DNA of 64,000 bases from Antedon mediterranea (GCF_964355755.1 NC_092670.1:19343201-19407200); one strand, 5' to 3'. Positions 1 through 11,504 are shown, counted from the stretch's first letter. The notes: generated from the letters alone by a model not told the origin. Numbers and translations are program-made.

Positions 1-1039
1 AAATACAATATTCAATAATTATATTATAATATAAATTTAAATAAATGAAACATGATATGAATATAAAATAAATAGGATCAACCTGAGTTTTCGGCATGTA
101 TTGAATATAGGACTATTCCATTATTATTTATAGGGGTGTTAGTCAATATGTTGGGTTGGGTGTGCCAGGCTTGTTGAGGCTTCTATTGTTTGTGTCATTG
201 TGCCAATTGTTTTGTATTTCACTGTGTTTGATAAAAACAAACAAAAAACTGCTACTGTAGTTAGCCTATAGCTTTTATTATGTGTCTGTAAATTATATCG
301 TATTTTACACTATATACAGTAGCCTATACGCCCTAACATGTTTTTTTACTCAACAGTTAAATCAAGTAGCCTCTACAAATAACAAGAAAAGATCAAGAAA
401 AAGATTCATATACATTTTAATCTTATTTAATTTATGTTTTAATTTATATAAAATATCCAATTTATGTTTTAATTTATATAAATACATCCATGTTTGGTTT
501 TTTCTCAACAGTTGCAAATAGCCTCTACAAACAACAAGAAAAAAATTGATAGATTGAAAGATACATTCTTCAAACTTTATTCAAATATAAGGCACAAGAA
601 CTTTAACATTATTTAATAAGGCACAAGGAACATATACTATTTTAACTTACTTAATCTGTTTAATTTATATTATTCCATATCTTTCTCGCCACATAAATTC
701 GTCAAGGTATTCCGGTAACCATTCCCGTTTACACATATTCTTTTTAACTTTAATTTTTCACGATTCCAGTAGGATTCTATGTTTTGAGTGTGGACTCCTG
801 TTATTGGATCAACAACATTCTTACTGTGGTTTACTGTTAAGTGTCCATCTACCACATCCAGGTCCTGTACTCTGGAATAAACCTTCCATTTATTTGATGG
901 TCATTTTAATATAAGGCATATTTTGATGATTGTAACATCCATATTAATTATTTAATGATCAAGCATAGATGGTACTGTAGGTCTAATTTTAATAGATTGT
1001 TTTTTTAAAGATTTTCGATCGATTGTAAATATCAATTAC

Positions 1040-1975
1040 TTAAATATTTTATATATAAATGATGCACTGTTGAATAGTGATCTAAAAGTATGTAAATACG
1101 TTGATGATTTATGATATGATATGATAACTTTATTTCGTCCACATAGGAAAATATTTTGAGTGCTTTTCACAATATAGTACAAAAATATATAAAAACGTTT
1201 CATATTAAAAATAATTAATTACAATATTTAAAAACACTATATATTATTTAACAATGTATGTATCGGTGAAGTGGTTAAAAGAAACAATTCTTCTAATATC
1301 CAACAAACAGTTAATGATTTTTGTATATGGTCAAATGAAAATAAACTCAATCTTAATGTCGATAAATGTAAAATGATGTACTTTTCGTTTCAAAAAGTAC
1401 TTCCAGTCATTGATCCCATTGTAATTGACGACCGACAACTGGAATGTGTCACAGAAGTGAATATCTTAGGTGTCTGGGTCCAAAACAACCTTAAATGGGA
1501 TAAAAATGTTAGTGAAATCATCTTAAAAAGTAGTAGAAAACTTCATATGTTATGTCGTCTAAAAAAATTCAGTGTCCCTGTAGAAGATCTAGTAGCGGTT
1601 TATACTGGCTACATTAGATCTACCCTTGAATATGCGGCACAAGTGTGGCATTCAGGTATAACTAACGAACAGAGCAATGCCATTGAGAAAATACAGAAGA
1701 GGGCATTCCGAATCATTCTAGGCCATAAATATATAGATTATCCCCACGCATTGCATAACCTTAACCTCCTAACTTTATCAGAACGTAGAACAAAGCTGTG
1801 CCTTAAACTTGCCAAAACTTGCGCAAAAGTGGGGGTTCAATAAAAATAACACAGCTCACAATATGGTTCTTCAAAATCCAAAAAAATATGTTGAGCCATT
1901 AGCCAAAGTCAACCGTTATCATAATAGTGCAATCCCATATTTTACCAGAATTCTAAATAAAAATAATAATAATAT
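1040..1975 (+). pseudogene. Non-LTR retrotransposon reverse transcriptase fragment, interrupted
   Basis: The reading LYINDALLNSDLKVCKYVDD, with the RT catalytic box YVDD at 1097-1108, is followed after an insertion at about 1110-1262 by an open frame 1271-1843. That frame has the typical C-terminal half of a non-LTR RT: a WSNENKLNLNVDKCK segment, then RSTLEYAAQVWHSG, then a LNLLTLSERR segment. The frame shifts near 1820 and continues to about 1975 (NPKKYVEPLAKVNRYHNSA). The 5' half of the RT and any endonuclease are missing. It is a dead copy carried inside the long-TIR element at 75-3847. The clade (jockey, CR1 or related) cannot be settled by eye. Confidence 0.8.
1110..1262 (-). mobile_element. 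Short retroelement 3'-tail insertion inside the RT fragment
   Basis: About 150 bp separates the YVDD box from the continuation of the same RT reading frame. On the minus strand the insert reads toward GGACGAAATAAAG followed by repeated ATATC-type pentamers, which looks like the 3' end of a 5'-truncated non-LTR element with a microsatellite tail. The family is not identified. The boundaries are estimated from where RT homology stops and resumes. Confidence 0.45.
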
Positions 1976-2662
1976 ATAAAGATTTAACAACTTCAGCTAC
2001 AACATCTGTTGGCTCCCTTGTGTTTTTTAGTGAATTTTTATACTATTTTAATGTTTTTAATGAATTGTTAATCAGTTTTTTTTTATATACAGTATATATA
2101 TATATTTTTAAGTGCATATCCGTACCGTAATTTTTATACATAGTAATTTAAAGATTATTCTTCAACCATATATTTTTATATCTAATTGGTAAATTTGTTG
2201 TTGTCTTTATATGTGTATATTGATCTGTGCAATTTTTATTGTTATGTAAATCCCAAGCAATTCAGTTTCTTTTCTGTGATTTGTGGATATATTAAAATAA
2301 ATAAATAAATAAATATTGAAATCAATCTAAATATAGATGATAAACAGATTTTAATAGAAGACGTACTTTGAAGATTGAAAACATCTGTAATATAGGCATA
2401 GATTTATAAAAATGTTATTGTTTATTTTAAAAAAAGAAACGTTTACAGAGAATCCCAGATCAAGTTCAGATACAATGAACATTGTAGGGAACATAAGAAC
2501 ATGACAGAAACAAGATGTTTAGACAAGTAGAAAAAGAAATGTTATAATGGAGTTTGTTATTGTTATCAGTTATTGAAATAAGATTATTGGAATGTATTTA
2601 TTTTGTCTGTATGGTATTTATATTTTTGTAATATTTTGTTTGGTTGGAATTCACTGAATCTT

Positions 2663-2925
2663 TTACAGTAATTTATTAGAAACGGTACCTGTGATTTTAC
2701 GTTATAGTTGACACCCGACTTTCAAGTTAACAGTAATTTGTAGTTTTACAGTAATTTATTTTCAACAGTACCTGTGATTCTACATTACGGTAAACAACCG
2801 ACTTTATGACCAACAGTAATTTACTGTAGTTTTACAGTAATTTATTTTCAACAGTAGCTGTAATTCTACATTACGGTAAATTACTGGCGTCCAGATTGCC
2901 AGTAATTTACCGTTTTTTTATAAGA
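2663..2925. repeat. Three-copy ~85-bp tandem repeat
   Basis: The motif ACAGTAATTTATT recurs at 2665, 2748 and 2834 (spacing 83 and 86 bp). Each copy is followed by a diverged 'acctgtgattctacattacgg' type block. The array ends in ACGGTAAATTACTG-like inverted motifs. It lies inside the long-TIR element and has no coding potential. Confidence 0.7.
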
Positions 2926-3274
2926 ATTTTTTTAACAGTGTAGGCCCTATATATCCTGTACTGGGGAAGGGTTAGTGTGTGTTGCATGAGAGAAAGTTCT
3001 GCAATTTTATTTCTGACTATTTTAGTTTTTGTGTCAGGATCAGCTGGAGAGAGAACCTCACGAACATATTGCTAACTCATTGAGTTGAACCAAACATGAC
3101 ACTACTAAATAACACTTAAAACTGGGTCGATGAAATAAAACATATATACCTTAAATTAAATATGTTACACAATGTATGTTTTGCTTAATCTTATGCCTTT
3201 AAGTGTACTGAATTTTTTAAAGTCATAAACTTGTTGAGAAAAAAACAAACATGGATGTATTTATATAAATTGTT

Positions 3275-3395
3275 TTTCTGGCTGTTTTACTTTATCGTTT
3301 TGATTTAGCTTTTCGCTTTTTTTTGTATCTCTATTGAGATCCAGCCACTGATACCCACATCATTGTCATTGTTTCATTAATTTGCCTTTGGATTT
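3275..3395 (+). repeat. Dispersed repeat segment shared with 57415-57520
   Basis: The stretch containing GGCTGTTTTACTTTATCG and TTTAGCTTTTCGC, ending in TTTGCCTTTGGATTTA, reappears in reverse complement near 57415-57520. It is a repeat family fragment of unknown class, here inside the long-TIR element. Confidence 0.7.
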
Positions 3396-3856
3396 ATATA
3401 AATTAAAACATAAATTAAATAAGTTGTATATGTTTTCTCCTTATTGTGAATAACGTTTGAATGTATTTTTTCTTGTTATTTGTAAGAGGCTATATAACTT
3501 GATTCGGCTGTTGAGAAAAAAAAACATATAATAATATTACATGAAATGTAAAATAAAACATGATATGATTTAACTGTTGACGGTAAAAAAACATGTTAGG
3601 GCCTATAGGCTATAGCTATATAGTGTAAAATACGATATAATTTACAGACACATAGGCTAACTACAGCAGCAGTTTTTTGTTTGTTTTTATCAAACACAGT
3701 GAAATACAAAACAATTGGCACAATGACACGAAACAATAGAAGCCTCAACAAGCCTGGCACACCCAACCCAACATATTGACTAACACCCCTATAAATAATA
3801 ATGGAATAGTCCTATATTCAATACATGCCGAAAACTCAGGTTGATCCAAATAAATA

Positions 3857-4274
3857 TAACAGTAAACAAATGAATAATAAGATTAGATTCCATAATTTAA
3901 TATTATAATACACATATTTGCATATGCAAAGACAGAACCAGTGTTGGTCGCCGCTAGGCCGAAACACTTGAACCACCACAGCAGTTCCTGCAGCGGGTCA
4001 GCTCGCCTAATCCCCGCGGCTCACTGCCATTTTATTTTGATTAGCTGGCCTACCATAGGCCTAACAATATTATCTTACCTCTTGCAAACGTTACGGGTGC
4101 CTCTACTGTATAATATAATGTAGACAATATAAAGTCATCAATAATGCCCATACTTAACGTATAATGTGCAGGATGTAAGCACAATTTAGAATTTTGTTTC
4201 CTAAAAATTCCTTGTGCACAATTTTTACTTTCTATTATATAGCGCCACCAACCAGAATCATCATCTCTCTCGCT
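3857..4274. other. Intergenic, no gene recognised
   Basis: Unique-looking sequence, locally richer in GC around 3945-4020 (GCCGCTAGG, CCCGCGG). A 60-codon frame at 3941-4123 has no recognisable features and is not called as a gene. Confidence 0.5.
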
Positions 4275-4375
4275 CAGCCCCCCCCCCCCCTCCCCAGCTA
4301 GCTAGCTAGCTCCCTTCACACCAAACCCCCCTCCCCCTCCCCTCCCCCACCCCTCGATCCCCCTCCGCTCCATCT
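4275..4375. other. C-run tract with minus-strand G-quadruplex potential
   Basis: The plus strand has a run of about ten C, then AGCTAGCTAGCTAGCT, then a dense series of C4-C6 runs separated by one to five bases (about 4323-4372). On the minus strand this gives at least six G-runs of four or more with very short loops, an intramolecular G-quadruplex pattern; the plus strand could form an i-motif. It is intergenic, with no gene start recognised next to it. Confidence 0.75.
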
Positions 4376-5936
4376 CTAAATCAAAATTAAAAATGAAATT
4401 GATCTATATCACGTTATTAACATGACATGTTAGGCCTACTCTCTCAATAACATGACATTGGTGCATTATAGATAGCCAGGATATGGATACTTCATTTGTC
4501 CACGTTCAATAAGATGATGTCTAAACGCTACCAATGGCCAAATATTGAAATTAGGAGCAACAAACAGTCACCTCGTCTAATGTTACTACTCAATATTTTA
4601 TATGAAATCTTCAAAATGACAAGAACATTATTAGATCACTATTGATCGTCGTCAGACCGAAATACCATCCCTTTGACACGCTCATTGGTAATAAAAGGTT
4701 TAAAATAAATATTTAAATAAAACAATTATCATAGCCTATTAAACAACTTTAAGCGGCAAAATCAGGGCCTATCGCAGTTTTGCACATTAACTTTTTTATA
4801 CCTTCATGCTTGACCTGACTTTAATTTTAATAACAAACTATTGTGTATCCGAACAAGAGAAAATATTTCGTTCTTCCTAATCTTTTTACGCAAAAAAACC
4901 CTGCTACCTTGAATTAAAGAGGTGAATTCTATTCATATCAAGAATAATTAACAACGGGGTTGGAGAGTTTAAATGGTAATATTATTAGGCCTACTTAACC
5001 GTTTTAATTGCTGTATAGGAAGCAATTCTCCTGTGCTTGTTAATGTGTATTCACTTCTAGCCGGGCTGGATTGGACATTTAATTCATGTAGTAGGCCTAC
5101 TGTATCAGTACCTGTTTATTTGCTGTGACTAAGGTTTGTAAAGTTAATTTTCACAAATCAGTTTTGGCTTGTTAACCTATATATTCATGGTTTAAGAAAT
5201 ATAGGGCCTACAGGAAGACTTAGTTACGTCAAAATCCGGACGGATAACCGGATTAATGATACAAAACCGTTTACAGTATTCGGATTCACAATTACGTATA
5301 CGTGTGATCGAAAACGTCGTAATAGTGTGAATTTAGCTGTATTTAGCAAATAATAATTATGCTGAACTGTTATGCTCATTACATACTATAATTATTTTGT
5401 ACAACTGTATCTCGTACTTTTTCTTTTGTTGCTTCGAAATTCTTTTTAGGCTTACTATTGAAACATAGTTCATTTATTCGGTCCAGTTCATCCATGATAT
5501 AGATGCATGGGTTCTTTACCAAGAGATTTATTCAATTCAATATCTTGTAAAATTACTAAATTTAATCTCAGTTTTTAAATGAAAACTACCTTAGATATTA
5601 AATAAAAATCTTGTAACTATATTCACAAAATATTCTGATCGTCGAAAAAAATGGAAGGGATTAACAAAATATGTGTTTTTACACTTAACAGGTGTGTGCA
5701 ATAGTTCTAAAGCTATATTGGTTACCCTTGGGCTATTGCTGACTATAGATAAAACAGCATCATAATAAAACTTGTATTGTTTATTGTCAATCATCGGAGA
5801 TTAGCACTCAGATAATAGGCTAAATGGATTCGTTTTTGGAAAAAAATTGGAACCGCCAGTTAATCCTTGAAAGTTATACAGTATTATTACGAGCAATGTC
5901 CTATTGTAAATACATAATGCCTATAAGGGTAGGTCA
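4376..5936. other. Intergenic, nothing recognised
   Basis: AT-rich sequence with scattered 'aggcct' motifs. I see no supported exon, RNA gene or repeat. Short frames such as 5591-5794 on the minus strand lack homology-like composition. Confidence 0.5.
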
Positions 5937-6091
5937 GTGGCCATATTCACCAATCACGCTTAGGCTAAGGGCTTAACACTTAAAATTAAAAATCCCCCTA
6001 TTTAGGTGAATACAATTTGAATGAAATACTTAAATATTCATTGAGTTAAGTGAAATACTTAATATTTAAGGGAAATATCATTGGTGAATTC
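5937..6091. mobile_element. Palindromic MITE, family A
   Basis: It begins GTGGCCATATTCACCAATCA and ends ATCATTGGTGAATTC, with the inner arms (ACTTAAAATTAA, ATACTTAATATTTAAG) also complementary. Related copies lie at 14972-15144, 30262-30435 and, more diverged, 32283-32397. It sits just upstream of the membrane protein gene. Confidence 0.75.
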
Positions 6092-6270
6092 GGAGTTTTA
6101 AAACAAGTCTAGTATTTAATATATGCCTAAATCTTTTAAGCTAGGCCTACTATTGATAAATAGTACCCAACTTAATTTGTTTATGTAACGGGAATGAAAT
6201 GATCAAGTTCGTTCGCGTTGCCTTACCATGCATCACATCTTTATTATCTTAACAGATGAGCTAATTCAGC

Positions 6271-7647
6271 ATGGGCCGAGTTTCAACTATTGTGATAGGA
6301 ATAGTAAGCTCCTTATTAGTCGTCGTTGTTGTCAAAATTATTCTGTGCTTTTTCCACCGCTGGTAAGAAACAAACGTTTTAATGTTAAATTCATCAAAGG
6401 GTTTATTTGCCCGTTCTTTCGTTTTATATCATTTGTAAATTGTTTCTTGTATTTGAAAAGAATGAGAAAAAAGGTTTGTTTTGATTGATATTTTTCTGAG
6501 AATGTTTATTACAGTGGCGGATTCATGAATAGAAGAAGGTAGGTGGAGCCATCGCCTAAAACATTGAAGTGTTGGACTTTCCTAAAGCTCTGTCCACACT
6601 ATCAAACTAGTTAGAAAAAAAGGTGCCCAAATATAGTATAGTGATATGCCTATTATAGTAGTGATCCGACATCGCATTTTTTTTCTCACATAAAGTTTGA
6701 TAGTGTAGACAGAACTTGACATTCTATTTGTTTAATTTACTTTTATATGGATCCGCCTATGGCTATGTGTTACTCAAGAAACCTGATACTGTATTCTAAT
6801 TTCATTGACCAAAAATAATGTTTAACACTTTTTAAAAACTTTTAAAATCCATTAATTTAGTTTATTTTATTTTTTCTGCGACCAACATTTTGCAATCTCA
6901 TGCAGGAATGGCAGACGGCTCGACACAGAAAAACAAGGTGAAACAAGTACTTTACAAAATCATGGTTTCTGCGCAGATGATGAACATGAGAAAACAGACA
7001 GTAGGCCTATACCAACTGAGTCTGCTGCAGAACGCAAAGTAATATCAACAAGCGCCGCTGGGTATAGTATGTATTTTGTGAACACGATAGGTCAGAAGAC
7101 GTCAAGAACTGCAATAACCCACGAGGAACGATCAGAAGCACTGGCAACTATTAATTCTTCTTGGGAAGATTCACAAGAAGAAATGTGTGTTATATCAGTA
7201 GACGGGTCTAGGTTGTTGGAGAGTTCACTAGATGGATACTTAGAAACGCAGTCAGATGCGTCATTTCAATCTATAGCTGAAGATCAAGAAACGACCTCTG
7301 ACCTACAGGGAGATGAATACCACGACATAAGCGATCAGGGTATTTGCATTCTAACTCGAACGCATTTATCTATGTGCAAGTACCCAGATGTGAGCAACGA
7401 AAACTATTGCGTCATATCGTATAACGATGGCGCACAGCCCGGACCTGTTGATATCAACCAGTGGATGCATGATTACGATAACCAGCACCGTGGTTCGGTG
7501 TCATCAATTAAGTCAATTAAAACGTTTAGTTTAAACAAAGCAAAGCGTTACGTAGGCTGTGGGTCAATGAAAATGGCAGAGTATGGCATTCACGCTTCAG
7601 AAAACATATACAGCGGAATTAAAGGTTTTAGAAATATTATTGAATAG
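6271..7647 (+). CDS. Unrecognised single-pass membrane protein, two exons, 277 aa
   Basis: Exon 1 is 6271-6362 and ends TG before a GTAAGA donor. Exon 2 is 6906-7647, preceded by a CATGCAG acceptor. The split codon TG|G (Trp31) keeps the frame. The start ATG sits in a good context (CAGCATGG). Residues about 4-28 form a strongly hydrophobic segment (STIVIGIVSSLLVVVVV...), followed by basic residues (HRWNGRR), so the N terminus is probably outside or lumenal with a cytoplasmic tail of about 245 residues. No cleavable signal peptide is obvious. The tail is acidic and Ser/Thr-rich. It holds tyrosine-centred YHDI and YCVI motifs and three similar hydrophobic Cys patches (MCVISV, GICIL, YCVIS). I do not recognise a family. 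AATAAA at 8042-8047 is a possible poly(A) signal. The gene model is inferred; the open frame and splice sites are seen directly. Confidence 0.62.
6584..6717. mobile_element. Palindromic MITE, family B (copy 1)
   Basis: Ends are AAAGCTCTGTCCACACTATC and GATAGTGTAGACAGAACTT, inverted copies of each other. This is the same family as the many copies in the dynein introns. It lies in the single intron of the membrane protein gene. Confidence 0.8.
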
Positions 7648-8624
7648 GTTTGCAGATATTACTTATAAAACAAAAATATGAAATAAGATAACTATATATA
7701 TAATTACTGTCTGTAGGCCTACTGTATATAAAAGCGGTTTCTTTAATATGTATATAAAGAGTGGTGTAATTATAATAATACTGTGGACAGACTTGATAAC
7801 ATAAACTATATTACTTAATTTATAATAACTCCACTTGTGTATAGCTTAAAATTTTAAAATACATCAATTGCGTTCATAGTGTGGCGTGTGTGTATTTCAA
7901 TGCATAGTAAAACAATTAATTTCATAAGAGTTAACAACTTTTAATAAATTCAGTAAAAATATATTTGCAAACACACCAATTGCGTTCCATAGTGTGGTGT
8001 GCCATACTTGTTTGTGCAGTAAAAAGCAAATTAGTGACATCAATAAAGAGTTTTACAGCTTTCAATTGAATAATATTTTATTAAAATTATTCATATTATA
8101 TATTTAAAAAATAAATTCATATTTGCAATATATTCAATTCAAAATCTTGAAACTGTACAATGCAAACTTATCAAAACGGGGATGGAAAATAAGTACTGTA
8201 GCGGGAATACTACACCTGAATTACATGCATTAAATATAAGTAAGGTTCAAAGCTCTATAATGGTAAATCAATTAAGTCTTATTTACCAGATTTTCCTCAA
8301 TAATTCTAAATCAAAAAACTTGCACGTCCATCTTTTCAGTGTGGAAGCCAATGTCAGTGAAATTATTAAGTAGATTAAGTACAGTGCAAGTTTAAACAAT
8401 TTCTGCCTGTCAACCTACAGTATATCATTGATAAGCAAAACCAAAAGATGTGTATATATATGTATCTATCTCTCCATTTCTTTTAAATAAATTGAAAATA
8501 TATAATTTAAAGTCCAAGGAATTTAGGAAAAGAAATTAAACTATACAAAACATGTGTGAAGAGGAAATCAAATTATAAATAGTTTTAAATTAAGTTAACA
8601 TTGAATCGTTTGTGAGCGTGTCTG
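7648..8624. other. Intergenic and 3'-UTR space between convergent genes
   Basis: It holds the presumed 3' UTRs of the membrane protein gene (+) and the methyltransferase (-). A partial direct repeat with core CAATTGCGTTC(C)ATAGTGTGG occurs near 7866 and 7978. AATAAA lies at 8042-8047. A 63-codon frame at 8182-8373 has no support and is not called. Confidence 0.5.
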
Positions 8625-11504
8625 TTATTGTGAAGCAGGCTTTTGTGCCATAATCATAAATACTGGTAAATACATGGTGACCGGTGTCAGATGTGGTGGA
8701 GTATCAACTCCAAGTATCTCTAAGACTCTGAAAAAAACAAAAAAACAATTTATCAAAATCATAAAGATGTTATGGTACAAACATTAAGGAATTTTGCATA
8801 CCAAGGTTTGAGTAAAGGCGTGTGGCGCAGTGTGTTGGATGTCGGACTACTGATCGTGAGATCGAGGTTCGAATCCAACTCTCGCTGCATTTCTTGTATC
8901 CTTGGCAAGATACTTTACTTGCATTTGTCTCTCTCCACCCATGTGTATAAATGGGAACCTGGTTAGATCAAGACACAACTTTGCGCTGATTACTAGCTGC
9001 ATTATATACGAGTATGTTTCTATATGTGCTTAGAGGTTTCACAACATTAGGTGCTATATAAATCCAGGATATTATTTTACACCGATTTGAAATTTATGGT
9101 GGTTAAGGCTCCTAGCAACTGAACGTAACTGACCGCAACTGATAGGCACACAAAACATTTCAACATAGGCTTGTTTTCAGTTGCTTTCAGTTGTTCAACA
9201 CCCCAAGCGCCCTTCCTTAGCTATGGACATGATAAATTAATAAACTTTACCTTTGTTGGAACAGAATAGCAGCCTCTTGTTCTTCTGGGTTGTCTTTGAT
9301 GTAACTTTGGTAGAATGACAACGACTGAATGCATCCAATAAAATCAGACAACATTATCTCCTGGTTAATCACATGAGAATTATCCCTAAAATAAGCATTC
9401 GATACTATACTATATACTGATAACATTTAACTATACCCTGGAAAAAATACTACTTTTTAAAAAACTATTGAATGTATTTTAGAAGGATTTCTCAATTAAT
9501 AGGTGCATCTATTATGGCCCATAAACTTTTATGTAAAAGATAGGTTTTTTAAGTAAGGCACTTTCTACACAATTATTGCTAAGTTTGTTGAGACATGGTG
9601 GTATTCAGTAGACACACCTACGAAGACATCAGACAGTCTACTCACTAAGTTACTTTAAGCCTGGCGCACACTATAGCTAGCGGCTGAGCCAACTTGCACA
9701 AAAAACACTTTTCTCACAGTGTCAATTCGTGAGGAAAATATCTATCATGTTTAATATATTTTTGTCACATGTGTCATTTTCCTCGAGTGTGCGCCGAACG
9801 TGAGCTAAAAGCTCACTAATAAATTCCACTGCGCATGACATGTTCTAATTTATTAAAATATGTCAGCGCGCACCATATAGCGTAGTAAGTAATTATCCAA
9901 TCAGAAACTCTGAAGGCGTTTAGTATGTGTCCGATAGAACGGGATCACAGTTTGCGCAAATTTTTTAGTGAGCAAAGTGTTTTTCATGCCAGTTTGTTCA
10001 GCCGATAGCTACAGTGTGCGCCAGGCTTTAGATGCCTGACTAAAAAATGTTTCCGGTCTAGAATACAAGATTTTTGTTCAATAATATTAAAAAATTAAAA
10101 AGACAAAGTAACTAACCTTTTATTATTTTCAAATGGTAACTGAATATCTGCATATCCATTGAATACATGCTTTCTATTTGGTGTCCAATATGGCTTTGTC
10201 TTTTCTTGAATTAACTTTTAAAATCATGATTGGTTTGACTTATTACAGATAAAATACAATGACTATATACAAGAAACAAAGATCAAAACATCAGCAACTT
10301 ATTTAAAACAATGGCGATGCCAAGGATAACCCATATAGTGTTTGGTTGCCATAATTTGGGGTTGTACTAATTTGAACCGCAGCCCAATGTATAGCATACA
10401 ATTGTCTGAGAACCAGATTGCTGCTACCTTCAAAGAGGATAATGAATGATAAACATATTAAAATAAAAACAATATTAAATGAAGTAATCAATGATATACT
10501 GTACTTACCTTATTGTAAGCCTCTTCTATCTTCTCAACTTTCTTCCCATTAACTCGACAACATTGCATTTCATATCCAAAAGCAGCAATGCATCCATTTG
10601 GCTTCAATACCCTTTGAACCTCGTCACAGAACTTGGGAAAATCCAACCAATGAATACACATGGCACAGGTTATCAAATCTGTTGATCCATTCGAAACTGG
10701 GATACTTTCTCCGCTTCCACTTCTACAAAAAGAGAAAAAAAAAACAATCCACTCATACGGTAATTCAAAATGAATGATGAGGATCTAACGGTCAAAACCC
10801 CATACTGTATTCAAATATTAGCATACTGTATTCAAATAACATTTCAGAGCAAGACTTGCCCTCTGAACCCCTCTATATTTTTAAAAGCGAGAATATCTAT
10901 ATATGATTTCACTTACTTACAGATATTCTATATTTGATCGTGGCACCAATCTTGCCGACGCTAGTTGTGATTCACTGACATCCACTCCAATTACACGGTC
11001 AAAATGTTGACCTAGGGACCTAGTGAATTGACCTGACCCACAACCTACATCAACTGCCAGTCCATCAGGTTTCTAAATTAACAGACAGCATAAAAATAAG
11101 GCAACAAAATTATTTTCACATATAGGGGTGCACTGAATTAATGTAATTTTATTATTACTGTATTTTAGTTTAAACACGATAAACATTTGTCATTGGTGGC
11201 GCATTATGAATTTGAGCGTTCCATACCCGGCCGGCGATTATTGACGACCAAGCAGAGTTCGCGGGCTAAATGCAACATATACTGCCGGTATATACACTAC
11301 CTCCCCCTAGCTAGCTAGGCTAGTAAGTTAGCAACTATTGCTCACATTATCAACTCTGCCCTGATGCAAATATTCAATAATACGTGATATTAAACTGTCT
11401 GGGTAAGTCGGTCGATATTTAAGATAAAGCTCAGCATGCCCTTGGTTTGCAAAAAGATGCTTATTCGTCACTTTTCGTAACAATTTCCCCAGGTAAAGAC
11501 GCAT
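8625..11504 (-). CDS. Class I SAM-dependent methyltransferase (type 11), six exons, 286 aa
   Basis: Coding exons in gene order are 11346-11504, 10921-11072, 10509-10722, 10117-10214, 9251-9385 and 8625-8727. Their 861 nt keep frame throughout, with GT-AG introns. The start is the ATG at 11502-11504 and the stop is TAA at 8625-8627. The N terminus MRLYLGKLLRK is basic, followed by FANQGHAELYLKYRPTYPDS. SAM-binding motif I is AVDVGCGSGQFTRSL (about residues 58-72), the acidic post-I segment is VIGVDVSESQLASAR, and post-motif ITCAMCIHWLD and motif RVLKPNGCIAAFGYE follow. This is the layout of the widespread small 'putative methyltransferase' family (about 260-290 aa) found in animals, fungi and Dictyostelium. 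The substrate is unknown. It lies downstream of the dynein gene on the same strand; the gap is about 1.1 kb. Confidence 0.92.
8815..9075 (+). mobile_element. tRNA-derived SINE with conserved central domain
   Basis: The head contains a pol III A box (TGGCGCAGTGTGTTGG) and B box (GGTTCGAATCC) spaced as in a tRNA. After it come CTTGGCAAGATACTTTACTT and CTCCACCCATGTGTATAAATGG, which resemble the conserved central domain of deuterostome and invertebrate SINEs. The tail is GTGCTATATAAATCCAGG followed by TATT. It lies between the last two exons of the methyltransferase, in antisense orientation to that gene. Confidence 0.82.
9657..10030. mobile_element. Non-autonomous DNA transposon with ~25-bp TIRs
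   Basis: The left end AAGCCTGGCGCACACTATAG and the right end CTACAGTGTGCGCCAGGCTT are inverted copies with one mismatch, and similarity continues about 15 bp inward. There is no coding sequence between them. It is in a methyltransferase intron. A short TA or TTA target duplication is possible but cannot be fixed by eye. Confidence 0.8.

Larger units (their letters stand above)
75..3847. mobile_element. Long-TIR DNA transposon (MULE-like), non-autonomous
   Basis: The left end (from 75, GGATCAACCTGAG) and the reverse complement of the right end (to 3847) match almost base for base for roughly 190 bp. They stay alignable to about 360 and 3565, with further degenerate matching inward (440-500 against 3230-3270). 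The element is flanked by the identical 9-bp sequence AAATAAATA at 66-74 and 3848-3856, read as a target site duplication. Long TIRs with 9-bp duplications are typical of Mutator-like elements; that family call is inference because no transposase is visible. The interior holds only a broken reverse transcriptase fragment and simple tandem repeats, so the element is non-autonomous or a composite. The near-identical TIRs point to recent insertion. Confidence 0.8.

Noticed and set aside
1271-1843. Functional gene
   Set aside because: It is the C-terminal half of a non-LTR reverse transcriptase, interrupted upstream and frameshifted downstream.
8820-8900. Stand-alone tRNA gene
   Set aside because: A and B boxes are present, but there is no sound acceptor stem and the tRNA-like head continues into a SINE body and tail.
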